Shown: piece after piece, positions 1 to 10,000 of the stretch | Numbering within the stretch: the stretch's first letter is position 1 | How the letters are laid out: each line of letters opens with the position of its first letter | Assembly: GCA_018398765.1 (NCBI GenBank) | Contig: JAHBMJ010000505.1 | Span: forward strand, 1-13,159 | From: Chromera velia | Lineage: Eukaryota; Sar; Chromeraceae | Length of the DNA stretch: 13,159 bases | Direction of reading: 5' to 3' | Notes under the pieces: model-generated | Database searches by the model: none | Seen by the model: only the letters and a program-made list of their open reading frames with translations | Told to the model about the DNA's origin: nothing | Position numbers and translations under genes: made by a program

Positions 1-506
1 ATTCGAGTCACGTGCGCATCTCGCGCGAAAATGTGCAAGGTGATGTGGAACAAGCGATATTACGAGAATTCATTATATATTCATGCATAGAATTATGATC
101 GAGAATTAAGTGAATCCTAACCTCGCAGGATCCCACCGAGGGATTCCTAGTGACGTTTGGTAGTCTTGGACAACCCTCCTGTCCATCGATCGACTCGGTC
201 ACCCTTTACACATGCATCAATGATTATACATCATTGGCTCTTGATCGATCCTCCTGCTTGACTGACCCGATTCTTGCTTTCATTCTACCTTTGTCTTTGT
301 AGACGCGAGACCAATCTTTGTTTCTGTCAAGATCATCAGCACGGGGCATCCAATCAGGAACCAGAAGCAGGGTAGAGAGAGGCAAGATTGAACAGGAAAG
401 TCCCGCCAAAACTCCAGCACACCAAGCAGTAAGCTTTCTGGTTTGGTCTCTCCCCCTCTTGAATCGGGCGTGATCGCAAAGGCCTGCCTGGTGCATTATT
501 AATACA
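1..506. other. 5' flank of the SET-domain gene, no gene seen
   Basis: No convincing coding exon was found on either strand. A pyrimidine stretch followed by TAG near 290-301 could be the acceptor of an intron in the 5' untranslated region, but this is only a guess. The last in-frame stop before the downstream start codon is TGA at 471-473. The open frame on the opposite strand (224-766) overlaps exon 1 of the SET gene and shows no recognisable protein, so it was not called. Confidence 0.4.
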
Positions 507-2975
507 ATGTCGACAGTCTCTTCGTCCATTCGCATGAGGAAGGCGACCGCAGAGGGATCGGAATGTTCGGACCCCAGCGGCAGTTCGTACATGCAGTACC
601 CTCCCGAGCCTGCGGAGGGTTTGGTCTGGGCTTCAGGAGTGAACACTTCAAACGGCAAGAAGGCAGTGGGAATTCTGAAGACTATCGCGGGAGCAGTAGT
701 GCTCGTGTTTGCCTTCCTGGGCGTTCTCTCGACAGTCTCGGTGAGCCGCCGGACACAGAAAGGCACAATCGACCGACGAATGCTGCTACCATTGTAGAGG
801 GTATTCCATCAGATTGCTGACTTCACTATGGCAGATTGCTTGTCTTGACGGGTATGCATGTCACTGCATGGTGCTTCCTGATTGTCCTTCCTTGCATATG
901 TCGCGCACTTTTTGTCGAAATGCATGCGTTCTGAAGTGCAAGACATTTTTTCAAAGCTTCCGTGTGCTGTGGCCGTACTACTCTGGCTACACTTTCTGTT
1001 TTGTGCTTTGTTCATGCCATGAAGGAGTTGTTTCCACGCACGTCCGAGCCTTCACTTTCCGGTGCCTCCACTACCGAAGTGCTCCCAGCGCATGTGTCCA
1101 CCACACACTAGTATTCTCTTCGTCTCCTTGCAGGGCCCCAAAGAGGTTTTTGTACCCGGCCACAGAGAGATAACAGCCAGGTGCGTTCATCAAAAGGAAG
1201 ATCCGAGGTTTCAACATGTAAAGCAAAAAGAAAGGGAGAGGCTCAGTCATTTGCTCGTCGACCTCAAAAAAGACCTCAGCCGCCCCCCTATCACCTGTTT
1301 GCATGCCCGTCCACAAAAACTTCCCCGCATCCACTCCTGCTGTGTGTCAGTCGCTGCTCTCTGTCACATTCTGCCCTCCCCCAACTGACTTCAGCCGAGG
1401 GATCCATTGCGTGTCTTTCTCTCTCTCTGCCCTACTAGTATTCTTTGATCACTACCGGTTTGCTGTTCTGAGTACATGCCTACATAGACTCAAACCTTCA
1501 CCTTCTCTTTGCCTTTGTCTGCATGTCTCTGCCTCCCTGCCTCCCTGCCTGTCTGCAGCGAGGGCACGACGTTCAAGGAGTCACACATTGCGGGGAGAGG
1601 AACTTTCGCCCTTCGACCCTTCAAAAAGGTGGGCGGGGCATTCAACAAAGATAGACACGAGGACAAAAGACGGCCAGACAGATAGACTGATGGATTCATG
1701 GATAGAGAGACACACAGACGCTTAGACGGACAGGAAGATTACATAACTTCGCAGACGGACAGATAGAACGACACAAAGAGAGGAAGACAGAGTCACACTG
1801 AGAAACAGAGGGACAAATAGACATACAGACCGATAGATGCCGAATCGGCGATAGACAACTATCTTCACAGACATACATACAGACAGACAGACAGACAGAC
1901 AGACAGAGACAGAGACAGAGACAGAGACAGAGACACAGACACAGACACAGACACAGACAGAGACACAGACACAGACAGAGACACAGACAGACAGACACAA
2001 ACAGACACAGAAAGACAGACAGACATCTTTTTTTCTTCTTTCTTTCTTCTTCCTTTTGAAACAGGAAGGGAGACAGACGGATGGACACACAGACAGACAC
2101 ATAGACAGGAAGGCAGCCGGGCACACAGGCACGACAAGTAGCCAAGGGGACGGACAGATTGACAGGCAGGCGGGAAGACGGAAAGACAAGTACTCGATAA
2201 CGAGTGAAATGAATTTGAGGCTCCTGAGAACAGAAATGGAAACGGACACATGGTCCCTTCTTCATAGGTCTGTATTCTGTATGTGTCATCTGCCTTTCTA
2301 TACACATGCGTGCGTGTACAGATTTGTGTGCACAACCGTGTGTTTGCGTGAGTGCACAGCCCTCATTGTCATCTGAATAATGGCTGCAGGGAGAGCTCGT
2401 GGAGCGTTGTCCGATTTTGCGAACTGATGCGGTCAGCATTTTCCTGTTGCTTTATTCTGCAGATCTTTGCAATTCTTTCTGTCGTTGTCTCTCTCTGCTC
2501 ACGATGGGGTGACTAGTAGAGAAAAAGGACCTTGCCATCCGTCTATCCGATTTCTCTTCTTTTCCATTCGGTGGCTGCGTAATCTGACTGAGCTGCAAGA
2601 GGCCTCCCATCCAACACGTGTCTGGATCCTGGCAGTAACAGCTGCTAGGCGACTTGCAAAATGACTGACTGACTGACTGACTGACTGACTGACTGATTGA
2701 TTGATTGATTGAATGAATGAATGAATGAATGAATGAATGAATGAATGCATTAGTGATTGAATGAATGAATGAATGAAAGACTGCGTGAATGCAGAGCGCC
2801 CTCCCTCCGCCCTTGGACGACTACTGGTTCACCGGTCCTGAGGGGACAGACGCGTTCATTCCCCTGGGTCTGTGCGGCCTGTACAACCATGGGGGGGCAC
2901 AGGACGCCAACTGTGATCACTTCTCCGACGAGGGTCAGTGAAAGAGTCAATCATGAGAAGTGAGCGAGGCAGTGA

Positions 2976-3009
<34 letters not shown>

Positions 3010-3011
3010 GG

Positions 3012-3049
<38 letters not shown>

Positions 3050-3053
3050 CGGG

Positions 3054-3091
<38 letters not shown>

Positions 3092-3095
3092 CGGG

Positions 3096-3133
<38 letters not shown>

Positions 3134-3160
3134 CGGGGGGAGAGAGAGAGAGAGAGAGAN

Positions 3161-3199
<39 letters not shown>

Positions 3200-3790
3200 A
3201 GAGCAGCTCTTGAGGAGATGAGTGTTTGGGGAGTGAGTGGGAAGGTGGGTGTTCGGGTTACATTCGCTTTCCTGTCTTCCTCTTTGTACTGTCTTGCTGC
3301 TGGTGTTCATACATCGTTGTAGAGAAGCCTCAGTTCTTCACTCAGCAACGTAAGCTGAGTGGTTCTCTTCTGCAAACAGAATTAAGATGGATCCGTTTGA
3401 GCCATCATCTGTTAATATCCAAAGAAACTCGTGCATGCCTTTTTTTTTCTCGTCAACCAAAAGATGCACGGCATTGCTTTTCAAAGTCGCATTAGCACAA
3501 TGGCAAAAGACTTACGTATGAATCAGCACAATCGACCCTCCTCCTTGTAATGCACAATCAGTTGATCAATCCGATTGATCTCTGCAGCGGACCCCGACGT
3601 TCTCCTTCTGTACGCCAACAGAGACATCGAGGAGGGTGAGGAGCTTCTTTTGGACTACGGAGACGAATTTTGGGACTCCAGGCTGGAGGACCACGAGACC
3701 CACCATGAGGAGGACCCCAGTGAATGGGAGGAAGACGAACACCCCGTAAATCATGCAGCAGAGGGAGAGGGACACAAGGGAATCCATTGA
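507..3790 (+). CDS. Membrane-anchored SET-domain protein, six exons
   Basis: Predicted protein lysine methyltransferase of 244 residues. Exons: 507-740, 1134-1180, 1559-1628, 2390-2431, 2795-2933 and 3588-3790. All five introns are GT-AG and all junction phases agree. The start is the first ATG after an in-frame TGA at 471-473; the end is TGA. Residues 53-77 form a hydrophobic segment preceded by two lysines, so the protein is probably a signal-anchored membrane protein. The SET fold follows: HIAGRGTFALRPFKKGE (103-119, the GxG cofactor region), ELVERCPIL (119-127), GLCGLYNHGGAQDANC (156-171, the NH motif) and GEELLLDYGDEFW (194-206, with the catalytic-type tyrosine). The tail after 206 is acidic and rich in His. 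The order of motifs fits small stand-alone SET proteins (COG2940-like); the substrate cannot be told. Exons of 42-70 bases are unusually small. Exon 1 rests mainly on its good donor and matching phase. Confidence 0.8.
1670..2190 (+). repeat. Degenerate CAGA/GACA tetranucleotide tract
   Basis: Most of intron 3 of the SET gene is a purine-rich array of CAGA/GACA units. It is nearly pure from about 1869 to 2022, with alternating GACA and GACACA phrases, and degenerate on both sides. A short pyrimidine interruption lies at 2027-2057. Long open frames on the opposite strand (Leu-Cys and Ser-Val repeats) come only from this array. Confidence 0.9.
2662..2779 (+). repeat. GACT, then GATT, then GAAT tetranucleotide arrays
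   Basis: Intron 4 of the SET gene ends with a run of GACT units that passes into GATT and then GAAT units, briefly interrupted near 2748-2757. Each step changes one base of the unit. The array ends about 15 bases before the splice acceptor at 2793-2794. Confidence 0.9.
2971..3198 (+). repeat. GA microsatellite with a 42-bp higher-order period
   Basis: Intron 5 of the SET gene carries a long GA tract in which the interruption GGCGGGG recurs with its C at 3008, 3050, 3092 and 3134, exactly 42 bases apart, mostly followed by GAGAGAGAGAAAGA. This is a minisatellite of four units inside a microsatellite. One unresolved base (N) sits at 3160. Any open frame here is an Arg-Glu repeat artefact. Confidence 0.95.
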
Positions 3791-4220
3791 CGAAGTGACA
3801 AAATGAAGGAACAGATTCCGTCTGACTGAAGAGAAAAAGACTTGAGGGGATCAGGGAGAGTTCGGACCTGCAGAGGCAGGCAAAGCAACGCTCCTCTACC
3901 TAGGAAAAAAGGATCGACGGGGACTAAGACAAGGGGGGCGTATGGGGCTGTGTCTGTAAAAGGGTCGAGAGAGGGGGTGTCTTGTTTTAATTCCCTAAAA
4001 AGGAAGAACGTCCCATATGAATTCACTGAGTGAAGCCTGAGGGACCGTCGATAAGGTTCGCCCGTGCATGCACCGCGTCGGGTCGTTGGGTAAGCAGATC
4101 ATCGAATGATCCAAAAAAGCAGGAACAAAAACATCCATAAGCTAGACAAAGAAGCATGCAAGACCTATTGAAGATTGATAAGCCACCACTTGATCCTATT
4201 TCAATGAAAGTAGGAATCAA
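3791..4220. other. 3' flank of the SET gene, no gene seen
   Basis: Sequence of ordinary composition after the TGA at 3788-3790, presumably holding the 3' untranslated region. No coding exon, RNA gene or clear polyadenylation signal was recognised. Base composition becomes markedly AT-rich after about 4220. Confidence 0.4.
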
Positions 4221-4257
4221 AATGAGTTAATCAAAATAACTGAAAGTATCTTAAGTT

Positions 4258-4341
4258 GAACAATGCAAAATAGACTACAACAAGGTTTACGATAAGGTCT
4301 GGTACAAGGTGGTCATCAAAGCTTATTGTAATTCTAAGTGA
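4258..4341 (+). pseudogene. Possible fossil of a reverse transcriptase motif
   Basis: A short frame bounded by stops on both sides encodes IDYNKVYDKVWYKVVIKAY. This resembles the first catalytic motif of non-LTR and related reverse transcriptases (Asp, aromatic, x-Lys-Ala-Tyr/Phe-Asp-x-Val-Trp). Only about 27 codons are open and no other motif is visible nearby, so a chance match is possible. Confidence 0.25.
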
Positions 4342-4892
4342 CTCTGAGTCTAAGAGGCCAGTCCAAAGTTTTTAAGCAGTGCTGGTTCATAGTAAACAAC
4401 TTCATTTTATATGATATATTCAATTGAGTTCCCCCCCTCCCCGGCCCTTCCTCACAAAAAATTAAAGTGCTAGTTAAAGTGAAAGTATAAAACACAGTTA
4501 ATTAAGACAAATTAGACCATATGAAATTTAAGCATTTTTATGTATACATGTTCTTTTAAAGTGTACAGTTTTTTTTTCATAAGGATTTTGAAGAAAAAAA
4601 CTAGAATACACATTTATTATTATCATACGTCATCGCCATATTGGCCTATGAATAGGCGTTTAGCATTTGGCGGCAATGTACAAGGCGCAGTTCGGTTCTT
4701 TACAACAACACTAGCAGCAGCAGTTCACTTTGATTTAATATATACTTAATTTAACGAGGATGCTTATTTTCAAACTCTTCTACTTCCGGAGCAGCATGCT
4801 TATACATGTTGCTGCATGAATGATGCTGATTCCTACACTGATTCAGGGGACATATAGTCAGCACATGTCAGCATTGTAAAGCCTTAAACAAC

Positions 4893-4920
4893 AAAAACTC
4901 AAACAAGCTTTCTTTTTTTA
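4893..4920 (+). repeat. A-rich direct repeat, outer copy
   Basis: The segment reads AAACTCAAACAARCTTTC followed by a T run. It matches the copy beginning at 5201, about 308 bases to the right, and more loosely the copy at 11511. It may show that the flank was already repetitive before the element arrived. Confidence 0.6.
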
Positions 4921-5200
4921 TCTGTTTTAATTTTTTTTCTAACTTTCTTAAATTTATAAGTGCAAATCGAATCTACATCAAAGGTCCAATCTAAGTAGCG
5001 CTTAAACGATTGGCCAAACCGGTTTTGTATGGACTGTCTAGCATAAATATATCGTTCAAACTTAGGTTCAAACATAAAAAAACATCTTTTTAGAAACATC
5101 TATAGCACTTGACGGAAAAGTTTTGGGAAAACCTAGTGAAAAACATAAAACCGCCAATCGATTACGTTCATCATCCTAACAAAGCTTGGTGTGTATATAT

Positions 5201-5271
5201 AAAACTCAAACAAACTTTCTTTTTTTTTTCTTTTTTGATTTTTCTTTTTTTAGAGTATATCCTTAGAGTAA
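5201..5271 (+). repeat. Left flanking direct repeat (possible target-site duplication)
   Basis: Begins with AAAACTCAAACAAACTTT and ends with TTAGAGTAA immediately against the left inverted repeat. The right flank (11511-11539) begins and ends with the same words in the same orientation. The left copy is longer because a T-rich stretch lies in its middle. Confidence 0.5.
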
Positions 5272-5313
5272 CGCATGCGGGCGGCGGCCCCGGCATCAAT
5301 AACCCCCCCCCCC
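5272..5313 (+). repeat. Left terminal inverted repeat
   Basis: The box CGYATGCGGGCGGCGGCCCC is followed by GGCA, a short AT-containing spacer and a run of 11 C. The reverse complement of 11471-11510 matches it with one mismatch over the first 24 bases, and then a similar spacer and C run. Confidence 0.85.
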
Positions 5314-5334
5314 GCCCATGGTGGCACCGGACCG

Positions 5335-5362
5335 GAGACTTAATTCTGATATCAACAGTCTC
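5335..5362 (+). promoter_or_regulatory. Hairpin inside the left TIR
   Basis: GAGACT (5335-5340) pairs with AGTCTC (5357-5362) around a 16-base loop containing TTCTGAT; a G-T pair can extend the stem. A hairpin in the matching place at the right end has a different stem sequence but a related loop. It lies about 120 bases before the start codon of the + strand gene, so it may act in the promoter, the 5' untranslated region or transposase binding. Confidence 0.55.
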
Positions 5363-5482
5363 TCAGCACAACCAGTTTGAGTCTCTTCAAGTAGCTTTAG
5401 TGAAGTGTCTTGACCCTCACGGTACTTTTTTTTTCGAAAAAACGAGCAGGGGCGGTTCTGGAAGTCCCTTTTTCCTCTTGTC

Positions 5483-7024
5483 ATGTCTGAAGATGCTTTT
5501 CAGAGGGCAAAGGAGTTTGGGAATGCCACCCAGCTCCTCAATGCTGATTCCCTTCTAGTTGTTAGATTGAAGGGGACATCAGTTCGGTTGGCTCCAAGCA
5601 CTGAGCGCGATCTAGAGGGCGCGGTGCAGAGAGGATTAATCAGCTGTACGGCCAGAGTCCATTCGTTTGTTGTTCGACATGTTGTTCTGTCTCTGTTCCG
5701 AAGGACAAGCATTGGGCCGCGGGAGAAGCCTAGACGGGTTCCCATCCTCTCCGCCCTCAGGACAGTGGCCACGGAAAGTATGTGGTAGCGCCTACAGCCC
5801 AGACGGATGTATGAAAAGAATTGGCGGTGGGCCTTCAAGTGTATGACCCAGGGGCAGAAGGGCGTCCTCATACTGTCTCTTAAGTACTATTTATTGCAAC
5901 TGACTGGAAAGTTTGAGGCGATATTTTTGACCAGAGAGGTCCTTTGGGGATACATCGGGGGGGAGGGGGGGACTGAGAGGTCGAGAGAGTTGCGTCCTCT
6001 TTGGAGAAGTTGGACAGAGACCCACTTTCTCTAGGTAGTGGCGCCTGAGAGGGTCCCGACTGATAACTTCTGAAAGATGGTCAGTCTGTCTGCTGGCCTT
6101 CTGGCGCCTTCTGGGGCTAGTATCCCCTTACCACTGCTTGCATGTAAAGACTCATTTGACTTCTGTTTCTCTTTCTGTGTTTTCTGTGCAGATGGACGCC
6201 CCCCTCATCTTCGTTATCCGTGGGGAGGCCCTGACTTTTTTGTTTGGAAAGGCAAGGCGGGAGCTAGGACTGGGGGTCCACCTTAAGGACATCTTTGGGG
6301 CCTCGTTCCCCGCGGGGCCTGTGTAGAGAACAATCGACGCCATGCTCTACATCGTGATGGAGAGCCTTGCAAGCCAAGGACGGGTTGACGTGGGGCTGTC
6401 GTACACCATCCAGAATGTCCTCCAACCTTCCGTCCCGACTCCTTCTTCTGCTCCCATCCCGGCTCCTTCTGATGACCAAGAGATGCCTCAGGTTGGTCAG
6501 CTAGTTAGGTTTTGGAGCTGGCATCACCTTATCACTGCTTGCATTGATGCAGTCAGCCAGTCGGCTAGTCAGTTAGTCAGTAATTGAGAGATCAATGACA
6601 TGCATGCATGTGTTTCTCAGTTGAGTTGAGTTAGTCAGTTTCTGGGCTAGTCAGGTTGCATATGTTAGCTCATAGTTCATAAATGAATGCAATGTTTACT
6701 CATACATAAATGCAGACAGAGGCGCAGGGACAGACTGACGAGCACAGAGACGAGCACCCTCTGCATGAAGGTACGCGCCATCACCTTTTTGATATCAAGT
6801 ATCGAAAAGGCATAACGTCTGGTCGTGCTTTCTCCATCACATACAGTACACTGATAGTCACACTGACAGTCACACTCACACGTACTCGATCACGTACATA
6901 TGTAGGCGCTGTGCATTCAAATTCATACTCACACTTGCACTTGCATGAACGTGCAGACACGTCAGGAATGGACGTGGACGATGAGGAAATCGATGCCGAG
7001 GAAGGGCTTGGATCTTACCCCTGA
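5483..7024 (+). CDS. Element gene of unknown function with in-frame TAG codons
   Basis: No relative recognised. Four exons fit: 5483-6034, 6192-6491, 6716-6770 and 6957-7024, giving about 324 codons and ending at TGA. Junction phases agree (0, 0, 1). The start is the only in-frame ATG after a TGA at 5411-5413, although the frame is open from 5414. Internal TAG codons occur at 5786-5788 (codon 102), 6032-6034 (codon 184, at the exon edge) and 6324-6326 (codon 229); no TAA or TGA is internal. Visible traits are a basic, mixed-fold N-terminal half, a middle section (from 6192) with LTFLFGKARRELGLGVHLKD, a Pro/Ser/Ala linker and an acidic end, MDVDDEEIDAEEGLG. Donors at 6035 and 6492 (GTTGGT) are weak, and 6771-6956 is also open in frame, so exon edges are provisional. 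Its pairing with the transposase-like gene suggests an accessory role in mobility. Confidence 0.6.
6113..6143 (+). repeat. 31-base repeat, copy in intron 1 of the + strand gene
   Basis: Matches 6514-6544 at 26 of 31 positions, ending in the shared CACTGCTTGCAT. It sits about 48 bases before the acceptor at 6190-6191. Confidence 0.6.
6514..6544 (+). repeat. 31-base repeat, copy in intron 2 of the + strand gene
   Basis: Second copy of the element at 6113-6143, here near the start of intron 2. It is followed by a degenerate AGTC-rich tract (about 6549-6655). Confidence 0.6.
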
Positions 7025-7040
7025 GTCAGTCATACATACA

Positions 7041-10000
7041 TCAACCCATGTCAACATCTCCCTCTTCCTCCCCTTCTGATTCACTTGCTTGCACTTCCTC
7101 TCCCTCTTGTCCTCTCTCGCCTCCTTTATCCTCCATATCCCCTTCTTCCCCCGATTCTCCCCCCTCCCCTTCGGAATCGATTTCCACAGCAGGAGGGGCC
7201 TCAGACTCGCTGTTCGAAAGAGCTTCCACAGGAGTCATCTCATCCTCTGCAATCACATCCAACCGAGTCTTCCCCATGCCATCCACCCGTGCGTTGATGC
7301 TTGTGTCATTGATAGCAAGGAAAGCCCTCAGAAGGTTGCGAACAGCAATCTGTGTGCCTGTGTCTCCTTGTGTGTTGGGGAGGGGTTTTGCTCCGTGACT
7401 TGCAGCACCTGTGGGGGCAAAAGCCTCTGCAACCATTCTATTGAATGCCTTATATGCCTGCATGCTGAAGTACTTTACGAAAGATCGGTAGTAGTAAAGG
7501 AAATAGTAGAAGGATTCGAGAAGATAGAGAGTGGCTGGGTACTGCTGTCCTGGGTGCATTTCAAGCCACACCCTCTTGAAGTCACGAACGGCTTTGGGGT
7601 AGCGAGCGATGTTTTTGTCGGAGGGGGCTGTTTGTCTGAGGGTGTGGAGGCAAAAGAAGAATGCAGAGAGACCTGAAAGCACTCTGTCGGTCTGTGGGTA
7701 TCCTGCAAGCGCCATCATGTTTTTATGCTCTTTTGAGAACACGATACAGTCTCTCCCTTGCAGTGAAAAGTCTGGCCACCTCTACTCTCCTTCGTCCAGA
7801 ATGGGCACCATTGTGGTTCGATTTCGAATGATCTTCTGCCTAAATTCATCCTGCAGACAATAAAAGGTTTTTCGTTCATACTTCCCATCTGCTGTGCAGT
7901 TGCATAGGTGGCCACAGAGGGTGGTGGTTTTTGCTTGAATGTCTGTTGCTTCAGTCGCATCATTCCACTCCTCCCCTCCTTCCATTTCTTCTTCTTCGTC
8001 TGCTCCTGCGGCAACGGCCGCTCCCTCCCCCCCTGCCCCCCCTTTACACTGCTCGCACTTGCACTTTTCCTGCTCCCACATATACGAGCGCAGCCCCCTT
8101 GTCACCGCCTCTGTCCCCCTCATTGCGAAGTGCAAACAGTCAGGGCAGACATGCTCGCCAAAACAGGCAGGCCAGAGAGACTCGCGCAGGGAGCCTATTT
8201 TCTTTTTGGCACAGGTCGTCGTGTGAGACCCAGGCCTCTTCTGTCCCTGCTTTGTGTTCTTGCAGTTGCAAGGCTTGGAGACCAATTCTGCATGTTTTTC
8301 TGCTGTGCGTGTGAACGGTGCAAGAAAGTAGACACCAGGCATGGGGTGGTTAGGGCACCCGACGAGCCGGAAACGGAGGACCTCCTCTTTGCGGAGAATG
8401 CAACTGCAGTCTCGTCTGACTCCATGTCTTGAACAAACTCGCTCTTTTCGTGACTTTGCATTTAATGTGTTCACGATGCATAAACATGCCTTCCTAGGAT
8501 AGAAAGGCATATTCTTCTCGCATGTTTCAAGCTTTTCAATCTCTTCTTTACTATCTAGGGTGAAATAGGAGGGGAAACTCCCTATGGCCCCCACAGTTCC
8601 GCACATTTTAGCAAAAGCGGACTGATCAGCTGTCCCCCACCAGGTCACTTTCACCTTTTTTCCCTTATACGGTCCGTCAGGCACCTCCACTCCCCCATTG
8701 ACTGTATTGATCCCCTCTAGCAGCTCTTTTGACTTGAAAAGAGCTTCTAGGGTATCCCTCTCCTCCTGCTAATTAGCTAGGCCAACGCAGAAAGAGAACT
8801 CTTTAGAAAAGAGCGCACGAAGAGAACCTGAGAGCGGACGTACAACGATAGAAATACAGGCCCCCCCGGCTTTCAGCCTAGTGGCCCGATTCCCATCGAC
8901 TGACAGACACAGTTCAATGTTGACAACCTCCTCTTCGATCTCCTCCTCGATCTCAAGACCTTCAGAAGTAGTCGTTGTGACGGTTCTCTTCTCCTTAGTG
9001 ATCACGCCGTTCTCTATGAGGAACTCGTAGCCATACTTGTCACTGAGAAGAATGTCGAGAAGGACCTTGATGTTACCAATGAATGGCTGGAAATAGTCAT
9101 TGTGGGACTTGCCAGTAAACTTCTTTACAACCTTCTGGAGGACTCTGCTCATTGATTTAAAAAAGCCAGCCTCCTTCAGTTTCTTTTGAAGTTCCGTGAG
9201 AGGGGCAAAAATCTGTATGTATATATTATAAAACATGTAATTTGATTTATATATTCTATCTAAAAGATATGTACGAACAGTTAAAAACCAATCGGCAGAT
9301 GATCATAATGGGACAAATGAAAACCAGTCAGCAAATCATGATGGTGGGACAAAAAGAAAAGAAGTTTTTGTTGGGACAAAATTAAATAATTAAAAGAATC
9401 ACATATAAAATTTTTTTTTTTCAGGTACGCCGCCCTACGAACCTCTTTCACAGAAGGAATGGAGGAGTCCTTCAGAAAGTTTTTCGACCGTTGCACTTTA
9501 GAGCGAGACAGACCCTCCTTCAACACAAACGCTGTCCATTCGTCGGGGGTTTTGGGGACTGCTCTAAATTCATGAAACTTTTTCTATAAGCACCGGCCCC
9601 TCAATCTGTTTACACGCCTTTCCCTTCCTGCTTTGTATCTCTGGTAAGAGTAGAGCCCAGACCTGGATTCTCTTTCACAATCTGTCACTCTCACTCTAAC
9701 ACTGCCTGTCCCGACATCATACCCTGCGGTCACCACCTTCTCCGTTTCTATAACGCTGGCCGACGTCACAAACGAGACTGCTGCACTTGTCAATGCGTCG
9801 GCTCTTTCCTCTGCAGGCAGCGTGGCGGTCCCGAGCATCTGATCCCATAAGCTTACCGTAGTCCGATGCAGAGTCTTGCAGAGGTCTTTGCCCTGCCTGG
9901 CATGTCTCACGGCAAAGAGATCTCTTACTGGCTTCTCCCTCTTTCTGGATCCGACCCTAGTCCAGTCATTCATAAATGCAATCGTCTTTGCTTGAGACCT

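Larger units (their letters stand above)
4221..5200. other. AT-rich island left of the element
   Basis: About 1 kb of AT-rich sequence, unlike the flanks on either side. It holds several T and A runs and no long reading frame. Apart from a short reverse-transcriptase-like peptide frame at 4258-4341 and a direct repeat at 4893-4920, nothing was recognised. A similar AT-rich stretch lies beyond the right end of the element, so the element probably inserted into an older AT-rich repeat. Confidence 0.5.

Noticed and set aside
224-766. A 180-codon - strand frame opposite exon 1 of the SET gene.
   Set aside because: No recognisable motif; the + strand reading has a start after an in-frame stop, a transmembrane segment and a phase-matched donor.
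1696-2439. Long - strand frames with Leu-Cys and Ser-Val repeats.
   Set aside because: They are translations of the CAGA/GACA simple repeat, which lies in an intron.
3008-3140. CRISPR-like regular spacing.
   Set aside because: The 42-base units consist of GA repeats without unique spacers and lie in a eukaryotic intron.
2938-3322. Arg-Glu and Ser-Leu repeat frames on both strands.
   Set aside because: Translations of the GA microsatellite, one containing an unresolved base.
4020-4110. A possible tRNA-like fold in a GC-richer patch.
   Set aside because: I could not place an acceptor stem, anticodon arm and T-loop together.
5109-5558. + strand frame running from the AT-rich flank through the left inverted repeat into the element.
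   Set aside because: It crosses the element boundary and the C tract, has T-run-encoded Phe stretches and lies in a different frame from the + strand gene.
5776-5795. A 20-base intron with a perfect GTATGT donor that would remove the TAG at 5786-5788.
   Set aside because: All other introns here are at least 130 bases; 20-base introns are known only in special lineages, and the frame is protein-like on both sides without splicing.
7048-8432. Several + strand open frames rich in Ser, Pro and Leu.
   Set aside because: They are shadows opposite the acidic and Cys-rich coding sequence of the transposase-like gene.
8761-8800. Removal of the TAG at 8769-8771 by an intron ending at TTAGCAG.
   Set aside because: The acceptor-like context is fair, but the sequence upstream reads as coding and no donor in a matching phase was evident. 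It remains the best splice-based alternative for a single TAG.
7782-9236. Treating the stretches between TAG codons as separate genes (7041-7742, 7782-8690, 8769-9236, 9584-10231 on the - strand).
   Set aside because: They share one frame within each exon, the apparent starts are GTG/TTG or lie inside conserved-looking sequence, and gaps between them are protein-like. One spliced gene explains all of them.
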